A DNA stretch of 64,000 bases. Origin: NCEH01 sp002257205 (GTDB lineage: Bacteria > Pseudomonadota > Alphaproteobacteria > Rhizobiales > Xanthobacteraceae). Under the pieces are notes generated by a model. It was not told the origin of the DNA, made no database searches, and saw nothing but the letters and a program-made list of their open reading frames with translations. A program made the position numbers and the translations under genes. The stretch lies in the NCBI RefSeq assembly GCF_043195105.1, contig NZ_JBAFWO010000002.1; one strand, given 5' to 3'. Positions 1 to 9,027 of the stretch are shown here, piece after piece (within the stretch, counting starts at the first letter, position 1; each line of letters begins with the position of its first letter).

Positions 1-382
1 GATCGAGGCCGGGCGTTGCCTCGCACAGGGCACGCAGCACGCCGCGCAACGCTTCGTTCTCGAGATTATAGCCAAAGGCCTCCAGCCCGATCTCGCTGGA
101 GCGGAACAGAACTTCCGGCGCCCGCACCAGCCGGCGCGTGCCGTCTACGATTCGCAGGTCGCGCAGCGGCGTCGCCTGGGGCGCCAGATCATCCCAGGCG
201 CCGAATTCCGTGAGAATTCGCACCGAGCCTTCCAGGAGGGCGGTGGTGCGATGGTCCTGGCCGCGCTCCGGGCCGGTGACGAGGGCGGTGCGCAGCCCCT
301 TGCGGGCAAGGCCGAGGGCCGCGGCAAGGCCGGCCGGCCCGGCACCGATCACCGCAACGTCATAGGGCATCGACTGAGACAT
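1..382 (-). CDS. UbiH/UbiF-family FAD-dependent monooxygenase (partial, N-terminal part)
   Basis: The reading frame opens at the ATG at 382 and runs leftward off the window, so only about 127 N-terminal residues are visible. It begins MSQSMPYDVAVIGAGPAG, a Rossmann dinucleotide-binding fold with the GxGxxG glycines, followed by a Leu/Ala-rich helix (LAAALGLARKGLRTALV). The segment DHRTTALLEGSVRIL matches the R-T/S-x-A-L motif that follows the FAD fold in UbiH/UbiF/VisC/COQ6 hydroxylases, which hydroxylate the ubiquinone ring. The assignment to ubiquinone synthesis is by family. The exact ring position cannot be told from this fragment. It is divergent from the quinone oxidoreductase at 568, with 185 bases between them. 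Confidence 0.75.
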   Translation of the reverse strand, partial: MSQSMPYDVAVIGAGPAGLAAALGLARKGLRTALVTGPERGQDHRTTALLEGSVRILTEFGAWDDLAPQATPLRDLRIVDGTRRLVRAPEVLFRSSEIGLEAFGYNLENEALRGVLRALCEATPGLD

Positions 383-567
383 CTGAGATTCCCGGCGCGT
401 GTTGATCTTTCTGGCGGTCATTTTATCGGCCCGCCGCTGGCCTGTCGCGCGCCCTGTCGTCTCAGGCCATAATCGCGCACGCCAGACGCTTTCCGGCGGC
501 GCGCGGCTTGCCGCTGGCTGGCGAGTGCCTATCATCCGCGCAAAATCGGAATGCTGGGAGCGGAAAA

Positions 568-1542
568 ATGGTGGGTATCGTGCGCGTGCACCGGACCGGC
601 GGCCCGGAGGTTCTCAGCTTTGAGGATGTGGAGATTGCGCCGCCCGGTCCGGGCGAGGTGCGGCTTCGCCACACCGCCATCGGCCTCAATTTCGTCGATA
701 CCTATTTCCGCACCGGCCTCTACAAGGCGCCTCAGATGCCGTTCACGCCGGGCAGCGAGGGCGCGGGCGTCGTCGAGGCCGTGGGGCCGCATGTGAATGA
801 TTTCCATGCCGGGGATCGCGTCGCTTATGCCACCGCGCTCGGCGCCTATGCCGAGGTGCGCAATGTGCCCGCTACGGCGCTTGTGCATCTGCCCGCCTCC
901 ATCGACGACCGCACGGCGGCGGCCATGATGCTGAAGGGCATGACGGCGCAATATCTCGTGCGCCGTACGTTCGAGGTGAAGCAAGGCGATACGGTGCTGA
1001 TCCAGGCTGCAGCCGGCGGGGTGGGGCTCATCCTCTCGCAATGGGCGAGCTTCCTCGGCGCGACGGTCATCGGAACCGTTGGGTCCAAGGAGAAGGCGGA
1101 ACTCGCGCTCGCCAATGGCGTCGATCACGTCATCCTCTACCGCGACGAGGATTTCGTCCACCGCGTCAAGGAGATCACCAACGGCAAGCTGTGCGACGTG
1201 GTCTATGACGGGGTGGGCCAATCCACTTATCCCGCATCGCTGGACTGCATCAAGCCGCGCGGCCTGTGGGTCAGCTTCGGCAATGCCTCGGGCGCCATCA
1301 AGAATTTCGATTTGCTGACGCTGTCTCAGAAGGGCTCGCTCTATGCGACCCGGCCGACCCTCGCCACCCATGTCGCGACCCGCGCGGATCTCCTGGCCAC
1401 GGCGAACGATCTGTTCGAGGCGGTGATCAAGGGTGCGGTGAAGATTCCCGTCCACCAGACCTATGCCTTGAGGGATGCGCAGACCGCCCATCGGGATCTG
1501 GAATCGCGCGGCACCACCGGGTCGACCCTGCTTCTTCCTTGA
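568..1542 (+). CDS. NAD(P)H:quinone oxidoreductase (zinc-free MDR family)
   Basis: This 324-residue medium-chain reductase resembles E. coli QorA and is predicted to reduce quinones with NADPH. The N-terminal GroES-like part carries GLNFVDTYFRTGLY and the stretch PGSEGAGVVEAVG. The nucleotide-binding half has AAAGGVGLILSQWA, the AxxGGVG motif of the family. No Cys/His cluster for structural zinc is seen. The ATG at 568 is chosen because family proteins start close to this point and GGGAGCGG lies just upstream. An in-frame ATG at 508 would add 20 residues without similarity. It probably has its own promoter in the gap 383-567. Confidence 0.85.
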   Translation: MVGIVRVHRTGGPEVLSFEDVEIAPPGPGEVRLRHTAIGLNFVDTYFRTGLYKAPQMPFTPGSEGAGVVEAVGPHVNDFHAGDRVAYATALGAYAEVRNVPATALVHLPASIDDRTAAAMMLKGMTAQYLVRRTFEVKQGDTVLIQAAAGGVGLILSQWASFLGATVIGTVGSKEKAELALANGVDHVILYRDEDFVHRVKEITNGKLCDVVYDGVGQSTYPASLDCIKPRGLWVSFGNASGAIKNFDLLTLSQKGSLYATRPTLATHVATRADLLATANDLFEAVIKGAVKIPVHQTYALRDAQTAHRDLESRGTTGSTLLLP

Positions 1543-1673
1543 GGACATTCATAAATTTACCTTACGCCCCGGTTCAGCCTTGCGCCGGGGCGCGCCGTCC
1601 ATGATATGGTTTGGAATGTCTCAAACGGGGCGGCGTCCCGCTGCTCCCTCCTGCTTCGACGGTCCGTTGCGCC

Positions 1674-3890
1674 ATGATGCGCCAATACGAACTCGTCGAG
1701 CGTGTACGCCGGTATAATCCCAACACCGACGAAGCATTGCTCGACCGTGCCTATGTCTACGCCATGCGGGCGCACGGCACGCAGCTTCGCGCCTCGGGCG
1801 ATCCCTATTTTTCCCATCCGCTCGAAGTCGCGGCGATCCTCACCGACCTCAAGCTCGACGACGCGACCATCATCGCCGCGCTCCTGCACGACACGATCGA
1901 GGATACGGGCGCCACCAAGGCTGAGATCGAGCGCCTGTTCGGCACCCAGATCGCGACGCTGGTGGAGGGACTCACCAAGATCAAGAAGCTGGATCTGGTC
2001 TCCAAGCAGGCCAAGCAGGCGGAAAACCTGCGCAAGCTGCTGCTCGCCATCGCCGATGACGTGCGCGTCCTGCTGGTGAAGCTCGCGGACCGCCTGCACA
2101 ACATGCGCACGCTGAAATGGGTGCCGCAGGAAAAGCGCGATCGTGTCGCCCAGGAGACCCTGGACATCTACGCGCCGCTTGCCGCCCGCATGGGCATGCA
2201 GGACATGCGCGAGGAATTGGAGGATCTGTCCTTCCGCCAGCTCTCGCCGGAAGCCTATGCCTCGATCGCCGCGCGCGTGTCCGAACTGCGCGAGCGCAAT
2301 GGTCTGCTGGTGGAGGAGATTGAGCGCGAACTTCAGGCCGAGCTGGCGCGGCGCGAAATCAAGGCGGACGTGAAGGGGCGCGAGAAGCGGCCCTATTCCA
2401 TCTGGGGCAAGATGGAACGCAAGGCTATCGGCTTCGAGCAATTGTCGGACCTCTACGGCTTCCGGGTGATCGTCGAAACCGTGGAAGATACGTATCGCGC
2501 GCTAGGGGTGGTGCACACCAAATGGCCGATCGTGCCGGGCCGCTTCAAGGATTATATCTCCACCCCCAAGCCGAACGATTATCGATCCCTCCACACCACC
2601 GTGATCGGGCCGCGTCGCCAGCGCGTGGAATTGCAGATCCGCACCCGCGACATGGACGATATCGCGGAATACGGCATTGCAGCGCACGCGCTCTATAAGG
2701 ATGCCTCCGGCGCGCAGGTGGCGATGCTCTCCAATGAGAGCCGTGCCTATGCCTGGTTGCGCAAGACCATCGAGAATCTCGCCCAGGGCCTGAGCCCGGA
2801 AGAATTCCTGGAACACACCAAGCTCGAGCTGTTCCACGATCAGGTGTTCTGCTTCACCCCCAAGGGGCGGCTGATCGCGCTGCCGCGCCGCGCGACGCCC
2901 ATCGACTTCGCCTATGCGGTGCACACCGATGTCGGCAACACCGCCGTCGGCTGCAAGATCAACGGCACCGTGGCGCCGCTGGTGTCCGAGCTGAAGAATG
3001 GCGACGAGGTGGAGATCATCACCTCCAAGGCGCAGACGCCGCCCGGCGCGTGGGAAACCATTGCCGTCACCGGCAAGGCTCGCGCTGCGGTGCGGCGGGC
3101 GACGCGCGCGGCGGTGCGGGCGCAATATGCCGGGCTCGGGCGCAAGATCGCCGAACGCGCCTTCTCCAAGGCCGGCAAGGCGTTTTCCGACGACTTGCTC
3201 TCCAAGGCCCTGCCGCGCCTTGCCCGCATGGCGCTGGACGATGTGTTCTCCGCCGTGGGCCGTGGCGAGATCAAGACCGACGATCTGATCCGCGCGGTCT
3301 ATCCCGACTGGAGCGCCGTGCGCCCGGACGAGCGCACCTCCGCCGAGAAGGCGCCGAAGGGGGAAGGCTGGTTCGAGCTGAAGCGGGGGCAGAACCTCAA
3401 GTTCAAGATTCCCGACGGACCCGAGGAAGCGCTTGTGGGCCCTATTCCCATTCGCGGCATCAATGGCGAACTACCGGTGCGCTTCGCCCCCAATGGCGGG
3501 GCAGTGCCGGGCGACCGGATCGTCGGCATCCTCGCGCCGGGGGAAGGCATCACCATCTATCCCATCCAGTCGCCGGCCCTGCAGAATTTCGAGGACGCGC
3601 CCGAGCGTTGGCTCGACGTGCGCTGGGACGTGGACGAATTGAGCGACGGGCGCTTTCCCGCGCAGATCGTCGTGACGGCGGTGAACGAGCCGGGATCGCT
3701 CGCCCAGGTGGCAACCGTTATCGGCTCGCGGAACGGAAATATTCAGGGCATCAACATGCGCTCGCGCTCGCCGGACTTCACCGAGCTGGTGATCGACCTG
3801 GAAGTGTTCGACCTGCGCCATCTCAACGGCATTCTTTCCGAATTGCGGTCGAAGCCGGTGGTATCCAGCGCGGAGCGCGTCAACGGCTGA
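1674..3890 (+). CDS. Bifunctional (p)ppGpp synthetase/hydrolase (Rsh, RelA/SpoT family)
   Basis: Long RelA/SpoT homologue of 738 residues that makes and degrades the alarmone (p)ppGpp. The domain order is complete: HD hydrolase near residues 25-180 with the intact HDTIED motif (LLHDTIEDT), synthetase near 230-360 with RFKDYISTPKPNDYRSLHT, TGS near 400-460 (FTPKGRLIALPRRATPIDFA) and a C-terminal ACT domain (VNEPGSLAQVATVIGSRNGN). An intact HD motif argues for a bifunctional enzyme, as in most alphaproteobacteria, not a synthetase-only RelA. The start at 1674 (or 1677, ATGATG) gives the usual N-terminus; an upstream in-frame start at 1611 adds an unlikely Pro/Cys-rich stretch. pdxJ follows after 12 bases. 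Confidence 0.93.
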   Translation: MMRQYELVERVRRYNPNTDEALLDRAYVYAMRAHGTQLRASGDPYFSHPLEVAAILTDLKLDDATIIAALLHDTIEDTGATKAEIERLFGTQIATLVEGLTKIKKLDLVSKQAKQAENLRKLLLAIADDVRVLLVKLADRLHNMRTLKWVPQEKRDRVAQETLDIYAPLAARMGMQDMREELEDLSFRQLSPEAYASIAARVSELRERNGLLVEEIERELQAELARREIKADVKGREKRPYSIWGKMERKAIGFEQLSDLYGFRVIVETVEDTYRALGVVHTKWPIVPGRFKDYISTPKPNDYRSLHTTVIGPRRQRVELQIRTRDMDDIAEYGIAAHALYKDASGAQVAMLSNESRAYAWLRKTIENLAQGLSPEEFLEHTKLELFHDQVFCFTPKGRLIALPRRATPIDFAYAVHTDVGNTAVGCKINGTVAPLVSELKNGDEVEIITSKAQTPPGAWETIAVTGKARAAVRRATRAAVRAQYAGLGRKIAERAFSKAGKAFSDDLLSKALPRLARMALDDVFSAVGRGEIKTDDLIRAVYPDWSAVRPDERTSAEKAPKGEGWFELKRGQNLKFKIPDGPEEALVGPIPIRGINGELPVRFAPNGGAVPGDRIVGILAPGEGITIYPIQSPALQNFEDAPERWLDVRWDVDELSDGRFPAQIVVTAVNEPGSLAQVATVIGSRNGNIQGINMRSRSPDFTELVIDLEVFDLRHLNGILSELRSKPVVSSAERVNG

Positions 3891-3902
3891 GGAGTTGGGA
3901 CC

Positions 3903-4676
3903 ATGAAGGGTGTGCGTCCGGTGCGGCTCGGGGTGAATGTCGACCATGTGGCGACGGTGCGGAATGCCCGTGGCGGCAGCCATCCCGATCCGGTGCGCGC
4001 GGCCGCACTCGCCCTTGCCGCCGGCGCCGACGGCATCACCGCCCATCTGCGCGAGGACCGTCGCCATATCCGCGATGCCGACATGGCGCGGCTGAAGGCG
4101 GAAATCGCCCTGCCGCTCAATTTTGAGATGGCGGCGACCGACGAAATGGTCGAAATCGCACTGAAAACGGCGCCGCATGCCTGCTGCCTGGTGCCCGAAA
4201 AGCGCGAGGAGCGCACGACAGAGGGCGGGCTCGACGCGGCCGGGCAGGCGGGGGATCTCGGCCCGAGGATCGCCGCGCTGAAGGCCGGCGGCATTCGCAT
4301 TTCCCTGTTCGTGGCGCCCGATCCGGTGCAGATCGAGGCCGCGCGCGCCCTGAACGCCGACATCGTCGAATTGCACACGGGCACCTGGTGCGATCTGCGC
4401 GCGGCGGGGAAGGATGCCGAGGCCGAGAGCGAATTCGCCCGCCTCGCCGCCGCCGCCGCCCAGGCCGCGGATCTGGGACTTGAGGTGCACGGCGGTCATG
4501 GGCTGGATTATGTGACCGCCCGCCAGATGGCGGGCCTGCCGCAGGTGGTGGAACTCAACATCGGCCATTACATCATCGGCGAGGCCGTGTTTCACGGGCT
4601 CGAAAGCGTGATCCGACGCATGCGCGATGTGATCGCCCATGGCCGGACGCATCTGCGAACGGAGCAGGCCGCATGA
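3903..4676 (+). CDS. pdxJ: Pyridoxine 5'-phosphate synthase
   Basis: PdxJ condenses 1-deoxy-D-xylulose 5-phosphate with 3-amino-2-oxopropyl phosphate to give pyridoxine 5'-phosphate, the last ring-forming step of DXP-dependent vitamin B6 synthesis. The 257-residue protein opens with RLGVNVDHVATVRNARGG and continues with GADGITAHLREDRRHI, both signature segments of the TIM-barrel active site. LNFEMAATDEM and the C-terminal GLDY...NIGHYIIGEAVF phosphate-binding region are also present. The gene lies in the classic alphaproteobacterial order rsh-pdxJ-acpS-lepB-rnc-era. Its stop overlaps the acpS start by 4 bases, which implies translational coupling. Confidence 0.95.
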   Translation: MKGVRPVRLGVNVDHVATVRNARGGSHPDPVRAAALALAAGADGITAHLREDRRHIRDADMARLKAEIALPLNFEMAATDEMVEIALKTAPHACCLVPEKREERTTEGGLDAAGQAGDLGPRIAALKAGGIRISLFVAPDPVQIEAARALNADIVELHTGTWCDLRAAGKDAEAESEFARLAAAAAQAADLGLEVHGGHGLDYVTARQMAGLPQVVELNIGHYIIGEAVFHGLESVIRRMRDVIAHGRTHLRTEQAA

Positions 4677-5089
4677 TTTTAGGCATGGGCTCGGATTTTA
4701 CCGACGCGCGCCGCATCGCGCGCTCGATCGAGCGGTTTGGCGACCGCTTTCTGGATCGCGTGTTCACGCCGCTCGAGCGCGCGAAGGCGGATCGGCGCAT
4801 GCGCCGCGCGGAGACCTATGCCAAGCGGTTCGCCGCCAAGGAGGCCTGCGCCAAGGCCTTGGGCACCGGGCTGAGCCACGGCGTGTTCTGGCGCGACATG
4901 GGCGTGGTGAATCTGCCCACCGGCAAGCCGACCCTGGCGCTGACCGGCGGGGCCGCGGCCCGGCTCGCCGCCATGGTCCCGGACGGCTACGAGCCGCGCA
5001 TCGAATTGAGCCTGACGGACGAGGGACCACTCTCCGCCGCCTATGTCATCATCAGCGCGGTACCGGTTGGCACGGCGGCGCCCCGATGA
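4673..5089 (+). CDS. acpS: Holo-[acyl-carrier-protein] synthase
   Basis: AcpS transfers 4'-phosphopantetheine from CoA to the serine of apo-acyl carrier protein, which activates fatty acid synthesis. The 138-residue length is normal. The N-terminus MILGMGSDFTDARRI carries the metal-binding Asp, and YAKRFAAKEACAKALGTG is the conserved FAxKEAxxKALG motif with the catalytic Glu. The start overlaps the end of pdxJ (ATGA). The next gene, lepB, follows after a 218-base gap in which nothing but GC-rich spacer was seen. Confidence 0.94.
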   Translation: MILGMGSDFTDARRIARSIERFGDRFLDRVFTPLERAKADRRMRRAETYAKRFAAKEACAKALGTGLSHGVFWRDMGVVNLPTGKPTLALTGGAAARLAAMVPDGYEPRIELSLTDEGPLSAAYVIISAVPVGTAAPR

Positions 5090-5307
5090 CGGCCGCCACG
5101 CGGCCGGCGGGCGAACTGCGCCTGCGCCGCACGCGCACGTTTGCGCGATGCCCGCGTCTGGCGCATGGCCGCTGCGTTGCCGCCTGGAACTGAACGGTCT
5201 ATAGCTGCCCTGCGACGTGGGGCATTGCAGCCCCGCGCGTCCATGCGACCGCCTTCTGGGCAACGTTTGCGGCACAGTGTGCGCGCACGCCATACATCGG
5301 ACCCTCA

Positions 5308-6060
5308 ATGACCGCAGCCAGCGATTCCAAGAAGGAAGGCGGTTTCCTAGAAACCGTTAAGGTCATCATCCACGCGCTTCTGATCGCGCTGGTGATTCGC
5401 ACCGTTCTTTTCCAGCCCTTCAACATCCCGTCGGGGTCCATGAAGGATACGCTGCTGATCGGCGATTATCTCTTCGTCTCGAAGTTCAGCTACGGCTATT
5501 CCCGCTTTTCCATTCCGTTTTCGCCGAATCTGTTCTCCGGCCGCATTTTCGGGGCGGAGCCGACGCGTGGCGACGTGGTTGTGTTCAAGCTGCCGCGCGA
5601 TAATGAAACCGACTATATCAAGCGTGTCGTCGGCATGCCCGGCGATGCCATCCAGATGATCGACGGCGTGCTGAACATCAACGGCGTACCGGTGAAGCGC
5701 GAACGCCTCTCGGACATTACCGAGGACGATGGCAGCGGGCGCGTCGTGCCGGTCAAGCGATGGAAGGAGACTTTGCCGAACGGCGTCTCCTATGAGACCC
5801 TCGATCTCGTGGACAATGGATTCTACGATAACACGCAGGTCTATAACGTACCGGCGGGCCATTACTTCATGATGGGCGACAACCGCGACAATTCGGCGGA
5901 TAGCCGCGTTCTGAGCCAGGTGGGCTATGTGCCGTTTGAGAATCTCATCGGCAAGGCGCAGTTGATCTTCTTCTCCATCGACGATCACGCGCAGGCCTGG
6001 CAGGTCTGGACGTGGCCCTGGTCGGTGCGGTGGTCACGCTTGTTCAGCATGGTCCGATGA
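5308..6060 (+). CDS. lepB: Signal peptidase I
   Basis: Inner-membrane protease that removes signal peptides from exported proteins. The 250-residue protein has an N-terminal transmembrane helix (VIIHALLIALVIRTVLFQ), then the catalytic serine in FNIPSGSMKDTLLIGDY and the general-base lysine in DYIKRVVGMPGD. The box GDNRDNSADSR is the third family signature. It is shorter than E. coli LepB (324 residues), as usual in alphaproteobacteria. Its TGA overlaps the rnc ATG at 6057, so the two are probably translated together. Confidence 0.95.
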   Translation: MTAASDSKKEGGFLETVKVIIHALLIALVIRTVLFQPFNIPSGSMKDTLLIGDYLFVSKFSYGYSRFSIPFSPNLFSGRIFGAEPTRGDVVVFKLPRDNETDYIKRVVGMPGDAIQMIDGVLNINGVPVKRERLSDITEDDGSGRVVPVKRWKETLPNGVSYETLDLVDNGFYDNTQVYNVPAGHYFMMGDNRDNSADSRVLSQVGYVPFENLIGKAQLIFFSIDDHAQAWQVWTWPWSVRWSRLFSMVR

Positions 6061-6767
6061 ACAGCGTCGGGTCAGACCTGTCCGCGCTGGAAGCCCATCT
6101 CGGCTATACCTTCGCGGATCGCAGCTTCATCGAGCTGGCCCTGACGCACATCAGCGTCGTCAAGGGCGATGCGCCGCGCGTGCGCTCGTATCAGAGGCTC
6201 GAATTCCTCGGCGACCATGTGCTCGGCTCGATCGTGTCGCACATGCTCTATGCGGCCTTCCCGCAGGCGGAGGAGGGGGAGCTCTCCCGCCGCCTGGCCG
6301 ATCTCGTGCGCGAGGAAGCCTGCGCGGAGGTGGCCGAGGACATGAACATCGGCGCCTTCATCCGGCTCGGCAATGGCGAAACCCAGTCGGGCGCGCGCAG
6401 CCGCCGCACCATCCTCGCCGATGTGACCGAGGCGGTGGTCGCCGCGGTCTATCTCGACGGTGGCTATGAGGCCGCGCATGCGCTGGTGGAGCGTTTCTGG
6501 CGCGCCCGGCTGCTGGCCCCGCGCCGGCCGCTGCGTGATGCCAAGACCCATTTGCAGGAATGGGCCCAGGCCCGTGGCCTGCCGCCGCCCTCCTATCGCG
6601 ACGTGGAACGCAGCGGACCGGACCATGCGCCGAGCTTTCGTGTGCGGGTCGAACTCCCTGGTCTTGCCTCAGCGGAAGCCATAGGATCATCCAAGCAGGC
6701 GGCGCAGAAGGCTGCGGCCGCCGCATTTCTCGCCCGCGAGGGCGTGCCCACCGGGAGCGAAGCATGA
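6057..6767 (+). CDS. rnc: Ribonuclease III
   Basis: Double-strand-specific endoribonuclease for rRNA maturation and mRNA processing, 236 residues. The catalytic domain holds the signature RLEFLGDHVLGSIV and the second acidic site ADVTEAVVAAVYLDGG. The C-terminal 70 residues form a dsRNA-binding domain (KTHLQEWAQARG...KQAAQKAAAAAFL). The ATG at 6057 overlaps the lepB stop by 4 bases; a longer in-frame start at 6012 would extend deep into lepB and is less likely. The stop overlaps the era start in the same way. Confidence 0.95.
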   Translation: MNSVGSDLSALEAHLGYTFADRSFIELALTHISVVKGDAPRVRSYQRLEFLGDHVLGSIVSHMLYAAFPQAEEGELSRRLADLVREEACAEVAEDMNIGAFIRLGNGETQSGARSRRTILADVTEAVVAAVYLDGGYEAAHALVERFWRARLLAPRRPLRDAKTHLQEWAQARGLPPPSYRDVERSGPDHAPSFRVRVELPGLASAEAIGSSKQAAQKAAAAAFLAREGVPTGSEA

Positions 6768-7699
6768 ACGACGCGGTCACCCCGCCGAGCACGGCCGAGG
6801 GACAGACGCGCTGCGGTTTCGTCGCCCTGCTCGGCGCACCCAATGCCGGCAAGTCCACCCTCACCAATGCGCTGGTGGGGACCAAGGTCTCCATCGTCTC
6901 CCATAAGGTCCAGACGACGCGGGCGATCGTGCGCGGGATCGTGCTTGAAGGCCCGGCGCAGATCATCCTGGTGGACACGCCCGGCATCTTCTCGCCCAAG
7001 CGGCGGCTGGAGCGGGCCATGGTCTCCACGGCCTGGACCAGCGCCTCGGACGCAGACTTGGTGGCGCTGCTGGTGGATGCCAATCGTGGCGTCGATGCCG
7101 AGATCGAGGCGCTGCTGGAGCCCTTGAGCCAGGTGCGCCACCCGCGCGCGCTGATCATCAACAAGATCGACCTCGTGAAACGCGAGTCGCTGCTGGCGCT
7201 GGTGGCGCGGCTCACGGAGCGCCTGCCGTTCGAGAAGGTGTTCCTGATTTCCGCGCTCAAGGGCGACGGGATCGAGGACATCAAGCGCTGGTTCGCGCAA
7301 TCCATGCCCTATGGGCCGTGGCTCTATCCCGAAGACCAGATCACCGACGCGCCCATGCGCATGCTGGCGGCGGAAGTGACGCGCGAGAAGCTGTTCCTGC
7401 GCCTGCACGACGAACTGCCCTATCGCTCCACCGTCGAGACCGATTCGTGGAAGGAATTGCGTGACGGTTCGGTGCGGATCGAGCAGACGATTTTCGTCGA
7501 GCGGGAAAGCCAGCGCAAGATCGTGCTCGGCAAGGCCGGTGCGGCCATCAAGGCGATTTCCACGGAAGCCCGCAAGGAAATCTCGGAGATCGTCGAAAGT
7601 CCGGTGCACCTGTTCCTGTTTGTGAAGGTGCGCGAGAATTGGGCCGACGATCCCGAGCGCTATCGCGAAATGGGCCTGGAATTCCCCCGGGGGGACTGA
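6764..7699 (+). CDS. era: GTPase Era
   Basis: Essential GTPase that binds 16S rRNA during 30S maturation. The 311-residue protein has G1 GAPNAGKST, G3 DTPG in ILVDTPGIFSPKRRLERAM, G4 NKID, and a C-terminal KH domain (SQRKIVLGKAGAAIKAIS). The ATG at 6764 overlaps the rnc stop (ATGA), making lepB-rnc-era a chain of coupled genes. recO begins 8 bases after the stop. Confidence 0.95.
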   Translation: MNDAVTPPSTAEGQTRCGFVALLGAPNAGKSTLTNALVGTKVSIVSHKVQTTRAIVRGIVLEGPAQIILVDTPGIFSPKRRLERAMVSTAWTSASDADLVALLVDANRGVDAEIEALLEPLSQVRHPRALIINKIDLVKRESLLALVARLTERLPFEKVFLISALKGDGIEDIKRWFAQSMPYGPWLYPEDQITDAPMRMLAAEVTREKLFLRLHDELPYRSTVETDSWKELRDGSVRIEQTIFVERESQRKIVLGKAGAAIKAISTEARKEISEIVESPVHLFLFVKVRENWADDPERYREMGLEFPRGD

Positions 7700-7706
7700 C
7701 GCCGCC

Positions 7707-8462
7707 GTGGAATGGACCGACGAGGGCATCGTGATCGGCGTGCGGCGGCACGGGGAGAGCAGTGCCATCGTCGAATTGATGACGCGCCAGCACGGGCGCC
7801 ATCTCGGGCTTCTGCGGGGCGCCACATCGAAGCGCCACGCGCCGCTTGTGCAGCCGGGCAACGTGATGCGCGCTGTCTGGCGCGCGCGGCTCGACGGGCA
7901 ATTGGGGCTCTATTCGCTCGAGGCGCTCACTGTGCGCACGGACCTGATGATCCGTGTGCCCCATGCCGCCTTCGGCCTGAGCCATATGGCGAGCCTGCTG
8001 CACCTGCTGGCGGAACGCGATCCCCATCCCGGTCTTTACGAGGTGCTTGCGGCGATCCTCGATGCCATCGAGGATCCGGACTCCGCCGGGGTGCTTCTGG
8101 CGCGGTTTGAGCTGGCGATGCTGGCCGAACTGGGCTTTGGGCTGGAACTGGACGCCTGCGCCGCCACCGGGGGGCGCAATGATCTGGTGTTCGTGTCTCC
8201 GCGCACCGGGCGGGCGGTGTCGGAGGGGGCTGGAGCGCCCTATGCGGAGCGGCTGCTGGCCTTGCCGAGCTTTCTCATCGGCGGTCCGGTGCCCCCTCCT
8301 GCGGAGGATCTGGCGGCGGCCTATGTCCTCACAGGGTATTTTCTGAGCCAGCGAATATTCGAACCGCGCGGCATGAGATTGCCGGATGCGCGCGACAGCT
8401 TCCTCTCGGCCCTGAAGAGGGAGGCCGCTGGGGCCTCCCCGTTGCAGCGATCACATCAATAA
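7707..8462 (+). CDS. recO: DNA repair protein RecO
   Basis: RecO helps RecF/RecR load RecA onto SSB-coated DNA during gap repair. The 251-residue sequence has the N-terminal OB fold seen in the family (EWTDEGIVIGVRRHGESSAIVELM... split here for length) with GRHLGLLRGA. The start is a GTG at 7707. The C-terminal half is helical; the zinc-binding cysteines of some RecO proteins are reduced here to a single Cys near LDACAATGG. The end overlaps by 7 bases with the stop of the convergent small gene at 8456. Confidence 0.9.
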   Translation: MEWTDEGIVIGVRRHGESSAIVELMTRQHGRHLGLLRGATSKRHAPLVQPGNVMRAVWRARLDGQLGLYSLEALTVRTDLMIRVPHAAFGLSHMASLLHLLAERDPHPGLYEVLAAILDAIEDPDSAGVLLARFELAMLAELGFGLELDACAATGGRNDLVFVSPRTGRAVSEGAGAPYAERLLALPSFLIGGPVPPPAEDLAAAYVLTGYFLSQRIFEPRGMRLPDARDSFLSALKREAAGASPLQRSHQ

Positions 8463-8746
8463 GGACGCGGGCCGTAATAGGGACCCGGACGGGCGGGGCC
8501 ATAATAGCGGCCGCGCGGCGGACCGACCCACACTCTCGTGCAGCGGGTGGTGACGATCCGGCGCCCATAGGCCCAGCGGGTCACCGGACGGCACACGCGA
8601 CGCCATGCCACCGACTCGGCCTGAATGCCGCTTTCCGCGAGACCGAGGGGCTTTGCGGGCGTCAGCGGCGTGGCGTTTGCGCCGCTTGCCAGCGAGACGA
8701 GTCCGAGTGCTGCCGCACCACAGAAAGCAATCATAAGACGTTTCAT
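8456..8746 (-). CDS. Small exported basic protein of unknown function
   Basis: A 96-residue protein starting at the ATG at 8746, preceded by a good ribosome site (AGAGGAGAAG). Residues 1-24 (MKRLMIAFCGAAALGLVSLA...GANA) form a typical Sec signal peptide. The mature part contains two cysteines and ends in an Arg/Tyr/Pro/Gly-rich tail (GRYYGPARPGPYYGPRPY). Small exported proteins with such RYYGP tails are common in Hyphomicrobiales and have no known function. An EcfG-type promoter lies upstream at 8805-8831, which suggests induction in the general stress response. Confidence 0.7.
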   Translation of the reverse strand: MKRLMIAFCGAAALGLVSLASGANATPLTPAKPLGLAESGIQAESVAWRRVCRPVTRWAYGRRIVTTRCTRVWVGPPRGRYYGPARPGPYYGPRPY

Positions 8747-8804
8747 TTTTAGCTTCTCCTCTGAAGCTCCAAGCGACGCCATTCGGCGTATGGGCACAAG
8801 GTGA

Positions 8805-8831
8805 AACGCTCGGATGTCGGGGTTATGTTCC
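8805..8831 (-). promoter_or_regulatory. Candidate EcfG (general stress sigma factor) promoter
   Basis: On the minus strand the sequence reads GGAAC, 18 bases, then CGTT. This is the -35/-10 pair recognised by EcfG/RpoE2-type ECF sigma factors in alphaproteobacteria, with the expected spacing. It points at the small exported protein gene starting at 8746, about 60 bases downstream. The match is exact in both boxes; activity is inferred. Confidence 0.6.
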
Positions 8832-9027
8832 CGTGCATCACTTCAGATTAATTCGTGGTAACGAAAAACGTAACGTCGCCAATGATTCTTGAACGCCTAT
8901 TCACATAGATAAATCAAATCTGCGATTTTGTTCAGTCTTGAGGCCTTCGGGTGTTTCGGGTGTGACAAACCTGTGCACGAAGGTGCACCGGCTTGTGCCG
9001 CGACGCAGGGCGCGCTAGTGCGATCCC

